A stretch of 64,000 bases of DNA from Aurelia coerulea (GCA_039566865.1 CM076960.1:15792501-15856500); one strand, 5' to 3'. Shown: positions 24,501 to 33,205, counted from the first letter of the stretch. The notes: generated by a model not told the origin, from the letters alone. Numbers and translations are program-made.

Positions 24501-27500
24501 CATATCGAAAGAAGAAGGATATATCTAAACATCTGCCTCGAGCATATTCTTTATTCGGTTCAGAAGCTGGGCAGTAAGTGTTTTTATTACACCCAAAATG
24601 TATAAGAATTGAACCGCCTCCCCATTGGCTTCTGCACAAAATAGATAAAATGCCCGAGGCAGATGTTTAGATATATCCTTCCTCTTTCGATATGTGCTAA
24701 TATTCGCTCTTAAAAAACATTTCTGGAATGGACAACGAGCGAGCTCTCGACCTGGGTTTCAGGGCAATTTTTGCGGCTTGCTTTGTTTTTGTTTACGACT
24801 TGACCAACTGGGCATGGAATTCCCTTTGTCTGCAATCATAAATCGCTTTGTATCTAGGTGTCAATAAAAAGTAGAGAGTCATATTGTAACATTATCTGTC
24901 CTTGTTCGTGGTAACAAATGTTGGACCAGCTCAGCGGCGTGGCGGCATGTAACAAATCTAAATGAATCAGACAAAGAAACGGAATATACAGCATTCCGGA
25001 AAGTACTCTTGCATGTCAATCCAGTTATAAACATTACAGGATGAGGCCAAGTCTGTTAAGTTTTCATTAGAGTCAGAAAAATAAGCAGCTTACCAACAAA
25101 CATGAAAAATAGGATCAATTTTAAGCTTGTTTAGTTTTATAACGTTTCTTAGTTTTTATCTTTCTGGCGCTCATGCAATCACAAATCAGAAATAACATAA
25201 TGATATGCTACTGCTGATTTGTGATGAAGGAAAGTGATAAGAGCGTGCCACAAGGGCGAACCACAAGTTCAGAAAGCAACAGTGCCACAAAGGCAGTTAT
25301 GAAGATAGCATAACAAAAGCAAAATTATAAGAGCGTGCCACAAGGGCGAACCACAAGTTCAGAAAGCAACAGTGCCACAAGGGCAGTTATGAAGATAGCA
25401 TAACAAAAGCAAAATGATAAGAGCGTGCCACAAGGGCGAACCACAAGTTCAGAAAGCAACAGTGCCACAAGGGCAGTTATGAAGATAGCATAACAAAAGC
25501 AAAATGATAAGAGCGTGCCACAAGGGCGAATCGCAAGTTCAGAAAGCAACAGTGCCAGGCAGTTATGAAGATAGCATAACAAAAGCAAAATGATAAGAGC
25601 GTGCCACAAGGGTGAGCCATACGGTCAGAAAGCAACAGTGCCACAAGGGCAGTTATGAAGATAGCATAACAAAAGCAAAATGATAAGAGCGTGCCACAAG
25701 GGTGAGCCACACGGTCAGAAATAGAAAGTGCCACAAGAGCGAGCCAGAAAGGCGTTCATGAAGATAGTACAACATAAGAAAAATTATAACAGCATGCCAC
25801 AAGAGTGAGCCACACGGTCAGAGATAGAAAGTGCTACAAGGGCGAGCCAGCAGGGTGATCATGAAGATAGTGCCACAAAGGGCGAGTCACAAGGTCAGAA
25901 ATAGAAAGTGCTACAAGGGCGAGCCAGCAGGGTGATCTTGAAGATAGTGCCACAAAGGGCGAGTCACAAGGTCAGAAATCAAAAGTGCTATAAGGGCGAT
26001 CATGAAGACAGCGTGGCACAAGGGCGAGCCACAAGGTCAGAAATTGCTTTCGAAAGCACAAAAAGAACGCAAAATAAAGAAACTGAAAGAAAAGCAATTC
26101 GCGCAATACATTCAGCATTGCGTTAATAAAGTTTTGAGGTTCCCTAGCCTCGGTTAACGTATACTGTGGTGAGAATTAAATTCAATCGCGTTAGACCGAC
26201 TAAATCGCTCTTTTAATTTTCACATTTAATACATGTGAAAGCTCGTTTGAAAAGCGCACACAGCCAACGTGATTTTAGCTTATAAGCTGGATAAAAGGTC
26301 AAGGAGTAACTGCTCAGGGCGTAGTAGAATTACAGAAAGCCGCTTTAAACTCTCGCGGTCGGTGTGTCGTCACTTTGCGTCGATTTTGCCGTGTCGGCAG
26401 GCGGCGGCATGCCTGTATGCTTGAAATATCCCGAGGGATTTTGGACGCGTGCTTGCGTGCTTCTCTTGATATGTCAAATACCGATGATGCCATGGGATGA
26501 GATTTTCCACCACTATACTGCAGATAAAACTTACTGAGCGAGCAGAGAGTAACAATCAATGACCTCTATTTTCAATTAGGTTTATCATATTAGCATGTTA
26601 AGAGATCAGATTTCACTGGTATCGCTAAATTAGGGTGATTGGAGCAACTTGCTTGCTGGCTAAAATTCTCAACTTTTGGATCCCGTGCATTGATAAGGTA
26701 TGTTACCACAGCGTAAAGGACTCATCAACCCTGCCTAAATGTACTTTGTTTCTTTGGATGGGATGAAGTAGGATGCAAACTCTCTCCTTGTGCACGCGAA
26801 AGATGGTTTTTAAGAGCAGTTGCAAAAGAAGAAGGGTAAATCTAAAGACCTGCCTGGCGGATTTTGTTCATTTGATTCCTAAATACGCGAGAATTACAAT
26901 GCCTTCTGTTCGGTTTCTGAAGCAAATAAACGAAATCCGCCCGCCAGATCTTTAGATTTGCCCTTCTTCTTTCGTTATAAGCGCATAACTTCTCTTAAAA
27001 AACACCCTTCGCGTGTAAAAGGCGACAGTTTGCCCTACTGGTTTCGGGGCAACTTCTGCGGCTTTGTTGTTTTGAATTACTTGTTGAGGGAATTTCCTTT
27101 GTCTGCAGTCGCTAATTGCTTTGAACTGAGGTGTCAATCAAACGCAACTGTTGCTATTGCACCGGGTGTCCCAAAATGATGTATTATTGTTTGATTGCTT
27201 ACATGTTGATAACCAATGAACCGATGAACCGAAAACTTTGCTTTATTTGATTGCCTAAAGACTAAATTGTATCTTAAGATGTTGGTTGCGGTTTTACCAC
27301 GGTGTTTTCATGTCGAAAAGAAGATCGATAAGCCTGCTCAAATTCAAGCCTTAGATGGCATGAGAAAGAAACGGCCTATTTGTCCAGTCAACATTTTAGA
27401 TGTGATACAAAAGGCTGAAATCGTATTCGTATTCTCTGAACTCAGTATTAACTGAATTCGTATTCTCTGAACGACATATATTCTCTGAGTGACATATAAG

Positions 27501-30500
27501 TTCAGCCTTTTGCATCACATCTAAAATATTGACTGGGAAAGAAGGCCGTTTCTTTTTCATGCCATCTAAGACTTGAATTTGAGCAGGTTTATCGATCTTC
27601 CTTTCGACATGAAAACATCGACCTAAACCACAACTAACATCCTCGAATACAATTTAGCCTTTCGGCAATCGGATAAAATAAAGTTTTGAAAATCGGTTCA
27701 TTGGTTATGGACATATAAGCAATCAAACGATAATACATCATTTTGGGACACCCGGTATTACAAAATCTGCCCTTGTTGGTGTTATCCGTTTATATGAATC
27801 TGAAAAGCGGGAGCCACAAACAAGGGCAGATTTTGTAATACAATAGCAACAGTTGCGTTTGATTGACACCTCAATTCAAAGCGATTAGCGACTGCACACA
27901 AAGGGAATTCTCTCAACCAATAATTCAGAACAAACAAAGCCGCAAAAGTTTCCCCGAAACTGGTAGGGCAAAGTCTCGCCTTGTGCAAGTGAAAGGTGGT
28001 TTTAAAGAGAAGCTATACGTGCCTGTAACGAAAGAAGAATGGTAAATCTAAAGTTCTGTCTGGCGGATTTTTTTATTTGATTCAGAAGCTGAGCAGAAGG
28101 CATTGTAATTCTCGCGCAATTAGGGCTTAAAGGGTCTGTTTCATCCAGCATTCCTTGCACGTGCCGTCTCTTGGTTGGTCTTTGTTGCCGCCATTTTCAT
28201 GAAATGAAATCCGCCAGACAGAACCTTAGATTTACCCTTCTCATTTTGTTATAAGCACGTAACTTCTTTTTAAAACCATCTTTCGCTTGCACAAGGCGAG
28301 AGTTTGCCCTACCAGTTTTGCGGAAACTGCTGCGGCTTTGTTTGTTTTGAATTACTGGCTGAGAGAATTTCCTTTGTCTGCAGTCGCTAATGGCTTTGAA
28401 TTGAGGTGTCAATCAAATGTAACTGTTTCTATTGTCTTACAAAATCTGCCCTTGTTGGAGCCACACGCTTTCAAACGTCAATACATTCTTCTGACTCACC
28501 CGGTAAACCAGTAGTGTGGTCTGGACTCACTGGAGCAAGGATTGCCAGAGGTACCCCACGGCGTAAAAATTCAATCGAGTAAGATCCCAGCACTCTAAAG
28601 AATGCAGATTCGCATAATCGAGTGGCCTTGCCCGTGCAAGCCCAAGATGCGTTCGAACTTGAAGTCAGAGCACAATAAAATAGAGTTGATCCTCTCTTAT
28701 CGCGGTAAAGTTTGATATCATAGTTAAACACCAACGCTTTGTTGACTGAAACGTGGCTACGTGATTCCATCGTGTGTATTCCTTGGGCATAACGGAAAAA
28801 CCAGACCCAGGACCAGTGGGACCGGACCCTAACGGACCAGACCCCTGGGAAATACCAATTCGTTCCTTGCTTCAAGATAAAAGATGGGTACATTTATAAC
28901 AGACTACTTGCTCTTTGCACACATTGGAGCCTATTCCAACAAGGACAGATTTGGTAAGACAATAACACGAATTGGTTTTGATCATAGGTTTTGATTGACA
29001 CCGCAATTCAAAGCGATTATCGATCGCAGATAAAGGAAATTCTCTCAACCAGAAATTCAAAACAAACAAAGCCGCAAATGTTTCTCTGAAACCCAAGTAG
29101 CTAGTGCGCTCGTTGTGCAATCCAGAAATTGTTTTTAAGAGCAAACATGAGTGTTTATCGAAAGAAGAAGGATATATCTAAACATCTACCTAAGGCATTT
29201 TATTTCTTTTGTTCAGAAGCTGAGCAGTAAGTGTTTTAATTGCATCCAAAAACTAAGAGAATTGAATCGCCTCCCAATCGGCTTTTGAATCAAATAAATT
29301 AAATGCCCGTGGCAGATGTGTAGATATATCCTTCTTCTCTCGATCTATGCTCATGTTTGCTCTTAAAAACTATTTCTGGAATGCACAACGAGCGAGCTAG
29401 CTACCTGGGTTTCAGAGAAATTTTTGCGGCTTTGTTTGCTTTGAATTACTGGTTGAGAGAATTTCCTTTGTCTACGATCGCTAATCGCTTTGAATTGCGG
29501 TGTCAATCAAAACCAACTCGCACTATTGTCTTACCAAATCTGCCCTTGTTGCCTATTCCCTATTCCCTAGTTCCCCCTGTGGTGCAAAGATGTATTGTCC
29601 CCAAAAGATCTTTAATCACTAAACTACTTTTGGTTCGTATCAGATCTTGGCATTTTGTGTTATCTGAATCTAGTTCAGAATGTCAATATGAATCTCGTTC
29701 TGGGGAAACTAAAATAAGTTACAGGGCCTAGCTAGACTTCACTCCTTTCAACTGGAAATCTGTCTGCTGGTTAGACAGACAATCTATGTATCTCATCGTT
29801 CTCTCTTGCATTTGCTGTGGTATTCAGATGTTATTATTTCTTTCAGCGATGGTTGCATTGGTCCAGTCTTCTTTTTTTTTGAATGAAACTTCTGCCTGCC
29901 ATTACGAACTCACGAAGAAAAGGAATGAGTATCCCTCAGGAGTCCGGTCCGTTGGGGTCCCCGCTCCCCGATCATACTGGTTCTGGGTCTGGTTATTCCG
30001 TTACGTTCTTAGTGCTTTTGGCACTCTGGATCCAAGAGTAACGTATTGTAGGAATACAATGGAATGATTTGTCTTCAATGCTTTGTTTTTAGGTTTTCGG
30101 AAATATAAAAAGATTTACAAAATCCCAACAAGCTTATTTGAAATATATCAAATCAAATAAGCAAGTCTGAACGTAATTTTGAGACTTTCGAAATAACTAG
30201 TGACGACGGGGGAGAGGGAGAATTTTATTTGTATTTTACTGAATTTTTAATCAAACAGTTGTCTGTGATAGTCTGTGATAGGCGGTTCATTTGGGCATGC
30301 GCAGTATATGGTGTATGAAAGTAAGATTTTTCTTTATGGAGCCCTTGGTCGTAATGTAAAGGTCTATGGGTAGTAAGTTGCAATAGAGTCATTTTTTGAT
30401 GAATAAATGCCAGATTTAATCAAATTTAAAGTGCAGTATCTTTTGCTCTGAGCGTTTACTCCAAGCCTATTCCTTGATTTATCAGCGCTCAAAGGAACTA

Positions 30501-32342
30501 GAGCGTAGGCCATAAAGAAGACGCTGCGAAGGAGAAACGATAGGAAAGCGTTTTCCTCTAGTTTCTCCCTCGCAGTTTCCTTATCTTGGCGTACGTCCTC
30601 GCAGAGGATACTGCATTCAATCTGCGCTGATAGACCATGGAATACACTTGAAGCAAATTCATTCTTTTTCTGCATCAAAACCTCCAATTTTCAGCATAGG
30701 GCTCAATAGAAATCTTTCAAATCTTTGAAAAGGTCGGTGAAAAATTTTATTGCAGTTTTCTTTGAATTCGATGGCTTGAAAGGAACTTATGGTACTTTGC
30801 TGTAAATCCGTCGCGGACGTATTTCTGATAAATTGATTTTTTTTCAAAATGGCGGCAATTTAATTATTTTTGAAAAAATTCAGGGAAAATTTTGAAAAAA
30901 TTTAAATCATCATAAATCCTAAACTAATAGAGGAAACATTATATAACCTTCAAGAAAATCATAGTTTATCAAGATGTACAATATGGTGGCAAGCAGAAAT
31001 CTGTAGCTTTTCTAGTTTAGGACTCAGAAATTTGATGACGTCATAGCCTCAAATTTAATAAATGCCGCCATATTGAAACAAATCAAGATATCAATAAATT
31101 GCCATGGCAGATTTACAGCAAAAAACCCTAAGTTCCTTCCTAGCCATTTATGTCAAAGAAAACTGCAATAGAATTTTACACCGACCTTTTTAAAGACTTG
31201 AGTCCTATGTTCCCACTTTCTAAACAGCAAGGCTTATTATCCCTTTCTTCCTTTCAGTACAAAGTGCAGACACGGACCCAATCGCCAGATACAGAGCTGG
31301 ATTTGTCACGTGTGCATCTGAGGTAACCCGGATGATAATGGGATTGCCTGGCTTAGATGAAAACGTGAAATTCAATGTTATGAAACATTTGGCGAGTTGC
31401 TGCACAGTGGATCCACGAAGATCTCCTGTAGCAGATAACATCATAAAGCAGGAAGCTGCGAACGAACCAATCAGGAAGCTAGAAATGGCAAATCAACCAA
31501 TAGGAAGTCAGGATATTCCACATGAAGTAGCGAGAAGCCTCGATATTCGAAAGGAACCAATGAGAAATCAAGACATCAGAAATACGCCACTACGAGGACA
31601 TGATATCCGACAGGAACAAATTCACAGTCAGGACACGGACCCAACACATGGTCATGATAATCGAATCGAAAACATTCGAAGCCTGGACATTCGAAATGAG
31701 CCTATCAGCAGTCCGAAAATCTTGCATGAACCAATCAGAAGTCAGGAAACTTTTGTATCAACAACAATAGCAAATACATTACACAACCAAATTCCAGAAG
31801 CAAGGACAGTCGGCGAAAAACGGATTATGTATCAACAATTATTGAACCGAGTCAGTCGACAGAGGCCTTTAATCGCTAGGGAACCAAGAGTGAAACCTGT
31901 CCAATACGAAAATGGCTCGCTGGACCAAAACACAGACGGTCAAATTCTGCATCAGATGGCCGTTGGACTAAAAAGTGTCACCAGTCATCCAATTGTGACA
32001 ATGAGCAACCACAACAACAATGATAAAGGCAATGGTTTCAAAACGACGGCTTTGAAAACGATGAACAATTTACCTGGTCTTGGAACATGGAATGACAATC
32101 ATAATGATCATAGTAAATACATTACAAACAGCAGCTTCAAAGTACCGCCAAAAACTTACAAACCGGAAGGCGGTTTAATCAAACCGGTGCCGCAGATCCC
32201 GGAGAAAGTGCTCATAAGCGGTGGTATTCGGTTCATGCCTGCAACTGTACTTGTGCCAGTACAAGTTGGTTATGCGCCAGTTGACTGCAACCAGAATCAT
32301 ATAACGGACGAGAAAACTGATGTTTGGAGACCGTATGTTTAA
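9491..32342 (+). CDS. hes: Hes/Hairy-type bHLH-Orange transcriptional repressor (4 exons)
   Basis: Exons 9491-9529, 16657-16752, 24066-24153 and 31258-32342 join in frame (phases 0, 0, 1) to give 435 codons. Residues about 15-73 form a bHLH: basic KPQMEKKRRERIN with the Hes-specific Pro, helix 1, loop, then KLEKADILEMAVDHVRNLQ. Residues about 82-124 form the Orange domain (RYRAGFVTCASEV). Residues 144-239 are a roughly 10-residue tandem repeat rich in D-I-R. The rest is low complexity, and the protein ends VWRPYV, close to the Groucho-binding WRPW. Known role of the family: DNA-binding nuclear repressor, usually downstream of Notch. The bHLH split after KKD matches the classic Hes intron. Exon 1 is the least certain; the others are firm. 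Confidence 0.88.
9530..10906 (+). other. Start of Hes intron 1
   Basis: Noncoding. A TATATAAAAG at about 9797-9806 looks like a TATA box, but it lies downstream of exon 1 with no gene-like sequence after it. No repeats are recognised here. Confidence 0.5.
10907..11857. mobile_element. MITE family B, copy 1, with nested insertion
   Basis: The left end is diverged (AGCACATCGGGTTCCAAATC); the right end is TTTGGAGCCTATGCT. CRE TGACGTCA at 11093-11100. Interrupted by another element at 11348-11765. No 9-bp duplication is visible, so it is probably an older copy. Confidence 0.75.
11348..11765. mobile_element. AGCCTGGTTTCCA inverted-repeat MITE nested in MITE B
   Basis: The ends AGCCTGGTTTCCATTAAATC and its complement at 11746-11765 are followed by several copies of AGTGTCGCAG in both orientations. 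A TAA flanks both ends (11345-11347, 11766-11768), a 3-bp duplication of the kind PIF/Harbinger elements make; other classes are not excluded. Open frames here simply read the GTCGCAGA repeats. Confidence 0.75.
11858..12604. other. Hes intron 1, no features seen
   Basis: No repeat or coding signal could be supported between the two MITEs. Confidence 0.5.
12605..13282. mobile_element. MITE family A, copy 2, with nested TTAA MITE
   Basis: Ends AGCATAGGGCTCAAATC and GATTTGAGCCCTGTGTT. Exact 9-bp duplication GCACAAACC at 12596-12604 and 13283-13291. CRE at 13105-13112. A 160-bp element (12769-12928) sits inside. The 9-bp duplication and long inverted repeats are typical of Mutator-like nonautonomous elements. 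Confidence 0.92.
12769..12928. mobile_element. piggyBac-like MITE, TTAA target, nested in MITE A
   Basis: 160 bp with 15-bp ends AGTGAATAACCTGAG / CTCAGGTCATTCACT (14 of 15 matching), flanked by TTAA at 12765-12768 and 12929-12932. Uninterrupted family A copies have a single TTAA at this point (for example near 23403), giving the empty site. TTAA duplication fits piggyBac (also Kolobok). Confidence 0.88.
13463..14402. mobile_element. AGCATAGG-ended long-arm inverted-repeat element (third family)
   Basis: About 290-bp inverted arms (AGCATAGGAATCATTCGTCG at the left, its complement at the right) surround an unrelated centre. Exact 9-bp duplication ATGTTTGTG at 13454-13462 and 14403-14411. It shares only the outer AGCATAGG with families A and B. 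Noncoding; the open frames in the centre have no recognisable features. Confidence 0.9.
14412..15370. other. Hes intron 1 with TAGACTG-repeat fragment
   Basis: About 14466-14545 (TAGACTGATTATATG, then TTATCGCTATTGATAGGCTG) is an inverted fragment of the repeat also seen at about 8045-8110. The remainder shows nothing recognisable. Confidence 0.5.
15371..15505. mobile_element. MITE family C fragment
   Basis: Homologous to one arm of the family C element (AATACAATAGCATCAGTTGC, then CAAAGCGATTAGCGATTG), cut off on both sides and without target duplication. Confidence 0.7.
15506..16656 (+). other. End of Hes intron 1
   Basis: Contains an A-rich AAGAAATAAAG stretch near 15835-15860 and ends in a good acceptor, TCCTTTTTATTCTAG, at 16656. 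The open frame at 15883-16086 has no supporting features. Confidence 0.5.
16657..16752 (+). CDS. hes: Hes exon 2: basic region, helix 1 and loop
   Basis: 32 codons between TTCTAG|TCC and GAT|GTAAGT. They encode the basic region KPQMEKKRRERIN, helix 1 (NNSLNELKSLILGAM) and the start of the loop (KKD). The Pro after Lys separates Hes from Hey proteins, which have Gly. The exon ends exactly where vertebrate and insect Hes genes split the bHLH. Confidence 0.95.
16854..17090 (-). pseudogene. LINE reverse transcriptase C-terminal fragment
   Basis: The minus-strand frame of about 77 codons has the hallmark RRGRQRTRWLD...SLHQLNEKAINRTEWR...VARSRQRLDGT, the C-terminal tail of many LINE-type ORF2 proteins. 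The RT catalytic domain is missing (5'-truncated copy). It lies about 100 bp after Hes exon 2, antisense, in intron 2. Confidence 0.8.
17300..17445 (-). mobile_element. tRNA-derived SINE, intact head
   Basis: The minus strand starts GGTGTTGTGGCGCAGTGGTG with a consensus A box (TGGCGCAGTGG) and a B-box-like CGTTCGATTCC, then AGAGCCCCACCACTTGAGCG. It matches the SINE at 2588-3090 and shows its uninterrupted form. The 3' end is not sharply defined. Confidence 0.75.
17446..17898. other. Hes intron 2, no features seen
   Basis: Short open frames on both strands lack any family signature or splice context. Confidence 0.45.
17899..18422. mobile_element. MITE family B, copy 2
   Basis: Ends AGCATAGGTTCCAAATCTTT / AAAGATTTGGAACCTATGCT. 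Exact 9-bp duplication GACATTTGA at 17890-17898 and 18423-18431. CRE TGACGTCA at 18227-18234. Mutator-like nonautonomous element. Confidence 0.94.
18488..18962 (-). pseudogene. LINE reverse transcriptase 3' fragment, frameshifted
   Basis: Read on the minus strand, the first part encodes FLYNSELWTLTKKLENNIDT and RRDLRKILGINWQRN; a one-base frame change near 18765-18770 then leads to RRLTWLGHLMRL and RPQGRPKTTWMQTMRQDL, ending in a DRKNWRSIVKR tail. This order (thumb, WLGH, GRPKTTW, W-R) is standard for the C-terminal third of LINE ORF2. The catalytic palm is absent. Confidence 0.85.
18963..19084. other. Hes intron 2 spacer
   Basis: Short spacer between the LINE fragment and a MITE fragment; nothing recognised. 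Confidence 0.4.
19085..19395. mobile_element. MITE family C/D fragment, diverged
   Basis: One arm and the centre of the family are recognisable (GAGGGCAGATTTGGTAACAA, GATTGCAGACAAAG, TATCGAAAGAAGATAGAT). The ends are decayed and no target duplication is seen. Confidence 0.65.
19396..20793. other. Hes intron 2, no supported features
   Basis: Several open frames near 20.4-20.9 kb overlap each other. Only the candidate antisense exon at 20794-20918 has splice-site support. Confidence 0.4.
20794..20918 (-). CDS. Candidate orphan internal exon on the antisense strand
   Basis: On the minus strand, TTATTTCCTCTCTTTCAG precedes an open 125-nt block that ends GAGAAG|GTATGTG: a strong pyrimidine tract, AG acceptor and GT donor. 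It encodes 41 codons (PILLFAVDYVDLRRY... NLPMRREYTNRMLSLVHEK) that look protein-like in composition. No family is recognised and no partner exons were found nearby, so it may be a lone exon of a gene inside Hes intron 2, a pseudogene piece, or chance. Confidence 0.3.
20982..21775. mobile_element. CAGGGTGTCCC (TA-flanked) element, rearranged copies
   Basis: Two heads in the same orientation start at 20982 and 21396, each preceded by TA (TACAGGGTGTCCC) and followed by a CCGTTTGCCTGAAGATGG-like arm. The segment 21080-21395 is also found inverted at 52020-52340, next to the complete copy. The second head runs to about 21775, where homology stops, so it lacks its right end. TA duplication and these ends suit Tc1/mariner-type MITEs. 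Confidence 0.75.
21776..23241. other. Hes intron 2, no supported features
   Basis: AT-rich with one local GC-rich patch (GCCGGCGGCGCTGCGCTGGC, about 22178-22197). No gene, RNA or repeat family was recognised. Confidence 0.5.
23242..23752. mobile_element. MITE family A, copy 3
   Basis: Ends AGCATAGGGCTCAAATCTTT and TTTGAGCCCTATGTT. CRE TGACGTCA at 23568-23575. The two 9-bp flanks differ (GAAACGTCA versus TTGTCGATC). The right flank is homologous to the right flank of MITE B copy 4 at 58373. Confidence 0.9.
23753..23870. repeat. 115-bp sequence shared with 58373-58490
   Basis: TTTTCAGACAATCTGAAATT and CATGCCCGAAAAGGACCCTG align with the region just right of MITE B at 58373. In both places the shared block begins exactly at a MITE boundary. 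Confidence 0.65.
24066..24153 (+). CDS. hes: Hes exon 3: end of loop and helix 2
   Basis: Acceptor TTTTTCTCTCTTCAAG, donor TCTG|GTGAGT, phase 1. Encodes ASYYSKLEKADILEMAVDHV followed by RNLQKQIRS, the Hes loop/helix 2 with the near-invariant KLEKADILEM. A family D MITE begins about 140 bp after the donor. Confidence 0.95.
24296..24906. mobile_element. MITE family D, copy 1
   Basis: Arms of about 280 bp (TTACAATAGGACTGGCTAC; TTTAGATATATCCTTCC); right end CATTATCTGTCCTTGTT. The left terminus is diverged and no clear 9-bp duplication remains. Related to family C by its AACAAGG...CAG end and shared arm words. Confidence 0.82.
24907..25230. other. Hes intron 3 spacer
   Basis: No recognisable feature between the MITE and the minisatellite. 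Confidence 0.45.
25231..26055. repeat. 90-bp minisatellite with degenerate right half
   Basis: Units carry AAGAGCGTGCCACAAGGGCG, a CAACAGTGCCAC word and GAAGATAGCATAACAAAAGC. The start recurs at 25235, 25325, 25415, 25505, 25592 and 25682; after that, shorter variants built on GCCACAAGGGCGAGCCACAAG continue to about 26055. Because 90 is a multiple of three, long cysteine- and phenylalanine-rich open frames appear on the minus strand (25325-25734); they are by-products of the repeat. Confidence 0.92.
26056..26766. other. Hes intron 3, no supported features
   Basis: No repeat or exon was recognised. Confidence 0.45.
26767..27777. mobile_element. MITE family C, copy 1, left-truncated, with nested element
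   Basis: The left arm starts part-way in (GCAAACTCTCTCCTTGTGCA); the right arm ends CAAAATCTGCCCTTGTT at 27777. A TA-flanked element (27162-27755) is inserted 22 bp from the right end. Confidence 0.85.
27162..27755. mobile_element. CCGGGTGTCCC (TA-flanked) foldback element nested in MITE C
   Basis: Ends CCGGGTGTCCCAAAATGATG and CATCATTTTGGGACACCCGG with arms of nearly 290 bp. The right flank is TA, the left CA (one change). Other family C copies read ATTGTATTACAAAATC uninterrupted, which gives the empty site. Same family as 36468-37432. Confidence 0.9.
27819..28456. mobile_element. MITE family C, copy 2 (complete)
   Basis: Ends AACAAGGGCAGATTTTGTAA and CAAAATCTGCCCTTGTT; arms near 290 bp. 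Exact 9-bp duplication GGAGCCACA at 27810-27818 and 28457-28465. Mutator-like nonautonomous element. Confidence 0.93.
28782..30008. mobile_element. Possible inverted-repeat element with AAACCAGACCC ends
   Basis: Left GGCATAACGGAAAAACCAGA and right TCTGGTTATTCCGTTACG are inverted matches that continue inward with GGACC/GGTCC words. A complete MITE C (28938-29550) sits inside. The ends resemble those of the element at 36934-37415 (GGCATGTTGTAAAAACCAGA), but no target duplication was found. Confidence 0.45.
28938..29550. mobile_element. MITE family C/D, copy 3
   Basis: Ends AACAAGGACAGATTTGGTAA and CCAAATCTGCCCTTGTT. Exact 9-bp duplication GCCTATTCC at 28929-28937 and 29551-29559. Confidence 0.93.
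30009..30692. other. Hes intron 3, no supported features
   Basis: Nothing recognised apart from short chance open frames. Confidence 0.45.
30693..31211. mobile_element. MITE family A, copy 4, abutting Hes exon 4
   Basis: Ends AGCATAGGGCTCAATAG (with a small insertion) and GACTTGAGTCCTATGTT. CRE at 31036-31043. The flanks CCAATTTTC / CCCACTTTC agree at 7 of 9 bases. The right end is only 46 bp before the exon 4 acceptor, so it sits in or beside the branch-point region. Confidence 0.9.
31258..32342 (+). CDS. hes: Hes exon 4: Orange domain, tandem repeat, C-terminal WRPYV
   Basis: The acceptor is CCTTTCTTCCTTTCAG; the first two bases complete a Val codon with the last G of exon 3. The exon encodes ARYRAGFVTCASEVTRMIMG and LPGLDENVKFNVMKHLASCC (Orange domain), then nine or so degenerate 10-residue repeats of P-I-R-S-x-D-I-R-x-E type (31464-31751), a long polar region with Asn/His-rich patches, and VWRPYV before TAA. 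The stop is followed by only 66 bp before a foldback element. No AATAAA was found in that interval. Confidence 0.95.
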
Positions 32343-32447
32343 AAAGTATTGAATGTACATAAGTGTAATTGATATCTTTCTTTGGGATGTATTGTATCAT
32401 AGTACTACCATGGGTAGTTAGACACTGATGGTTTGCTTCTATGGAGG

Positions 32448-33205
32448 ATAATGATAATAATCTTATTTAAAGTTGGTCTATTTACAATAGTAATATAATC
32501 ACTAATTTATACCAACTATTTACAAAAACAACTTTAATAGAAAATATACAAATTTACAATTCTGGCTATTTACAAATCCGGCAATTACACTTATCGCCAA
32601 GCCAGTGCTTGATCGCTCTTTTGAAAGCTGCAACTTTTGGAAGTGCTTTTATCTGGTCACTAAGGGTGTTCAAAAGGAGGCTTCCTCTAAAGGATAATGA
32701 CTCTATTCCAAATTTTGTTGTTCGTGTTTTTGGCAATCGACATAAATTTTTTGTTCGTAGGTTGTATTTCACAACCTTTTCTTCATGAAATTCCCAAATA
32801 TATGAGGGGTTCAAGTTGTTCATTGTTTTGTAAATTTCGATCATCAGTTTCTGGAGATTTTGAACATGTATTTTCACGCTTTCGCTTTTCTCCAGTAACT
32901 CATCAAAGGAAGAATCATAGTCCTTGAAGAGGGTCCTTAGTGCACGTTTGTGTGTGCGGTTTATTTCGTTATTAGCAGCTTTCGTAGAAAAAAGCCAGAT
33001 CAACGGGCAATAGTTGAAATTGGACAGTATTACGGCATTACATATCAACATGGCCTGTGGTCTTGAGATATAAGTATTTAGCCTTGAGAAGGCATTTATC
33101 TTTCTATTTACCTTGGAGCACAAATTTTGTATATGGGCAGTGAAAGTCAACGCGTTGTCAATCTCTATGCCCAACAATTTAACCTTATTCGTAGTTAGTA
33201 TTTTG
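32448..33205 (-). mobile_element. 5'-truncated LINE (CR1/jockey-like), antisense
   Basis: Minus-strand insertion consisting of a coding part (32566-33177), a short 3' UTR ending near AGTTGGT, and a TAATGATAATAATC tail. The UTR words (CTAATTTATACCAACTATTT) match the copy at 49020-49480. Insertion broke the foldback arm; no clear target duplication. Confidence 0.85.
32566..33177 (-). pseudogene. LINE ORF2 C-terminal fragment (203 codons)
   Basis: The open frame has LGIEIDNALTFTAHIQNLCS, then ILSNFNYCPLIWLF, INRTHKRALRTLFKDYDSSF, IHVQNLQKLMIEIYKTMNNL and a C-terminal CNCRICK. This is the RT thumb/connection segment typical of CR1- and jockey-like LINEs. The endonuclease and RT palm are missing. 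The frame is intact, so the insertion may be young. Confidence 0.88.

Noticed and set aside
25325..25734. Long Cys/Phe-rich minus-strand frames of 85-94 codons
   Set aside because: They read the 90-bp minisatellite, whose length is a multiple of three; repeated identical peptides reflect the array, not a protein gene.
26773..29731. Multiple similar frames (RASYLGFRE..., LNYWLREFPLS...) that look like a gene family
   Set aside because: All lie in the arms of MITE family C/D copies on both strands, so the shared peptides are arms of noncoding inverted repeats.
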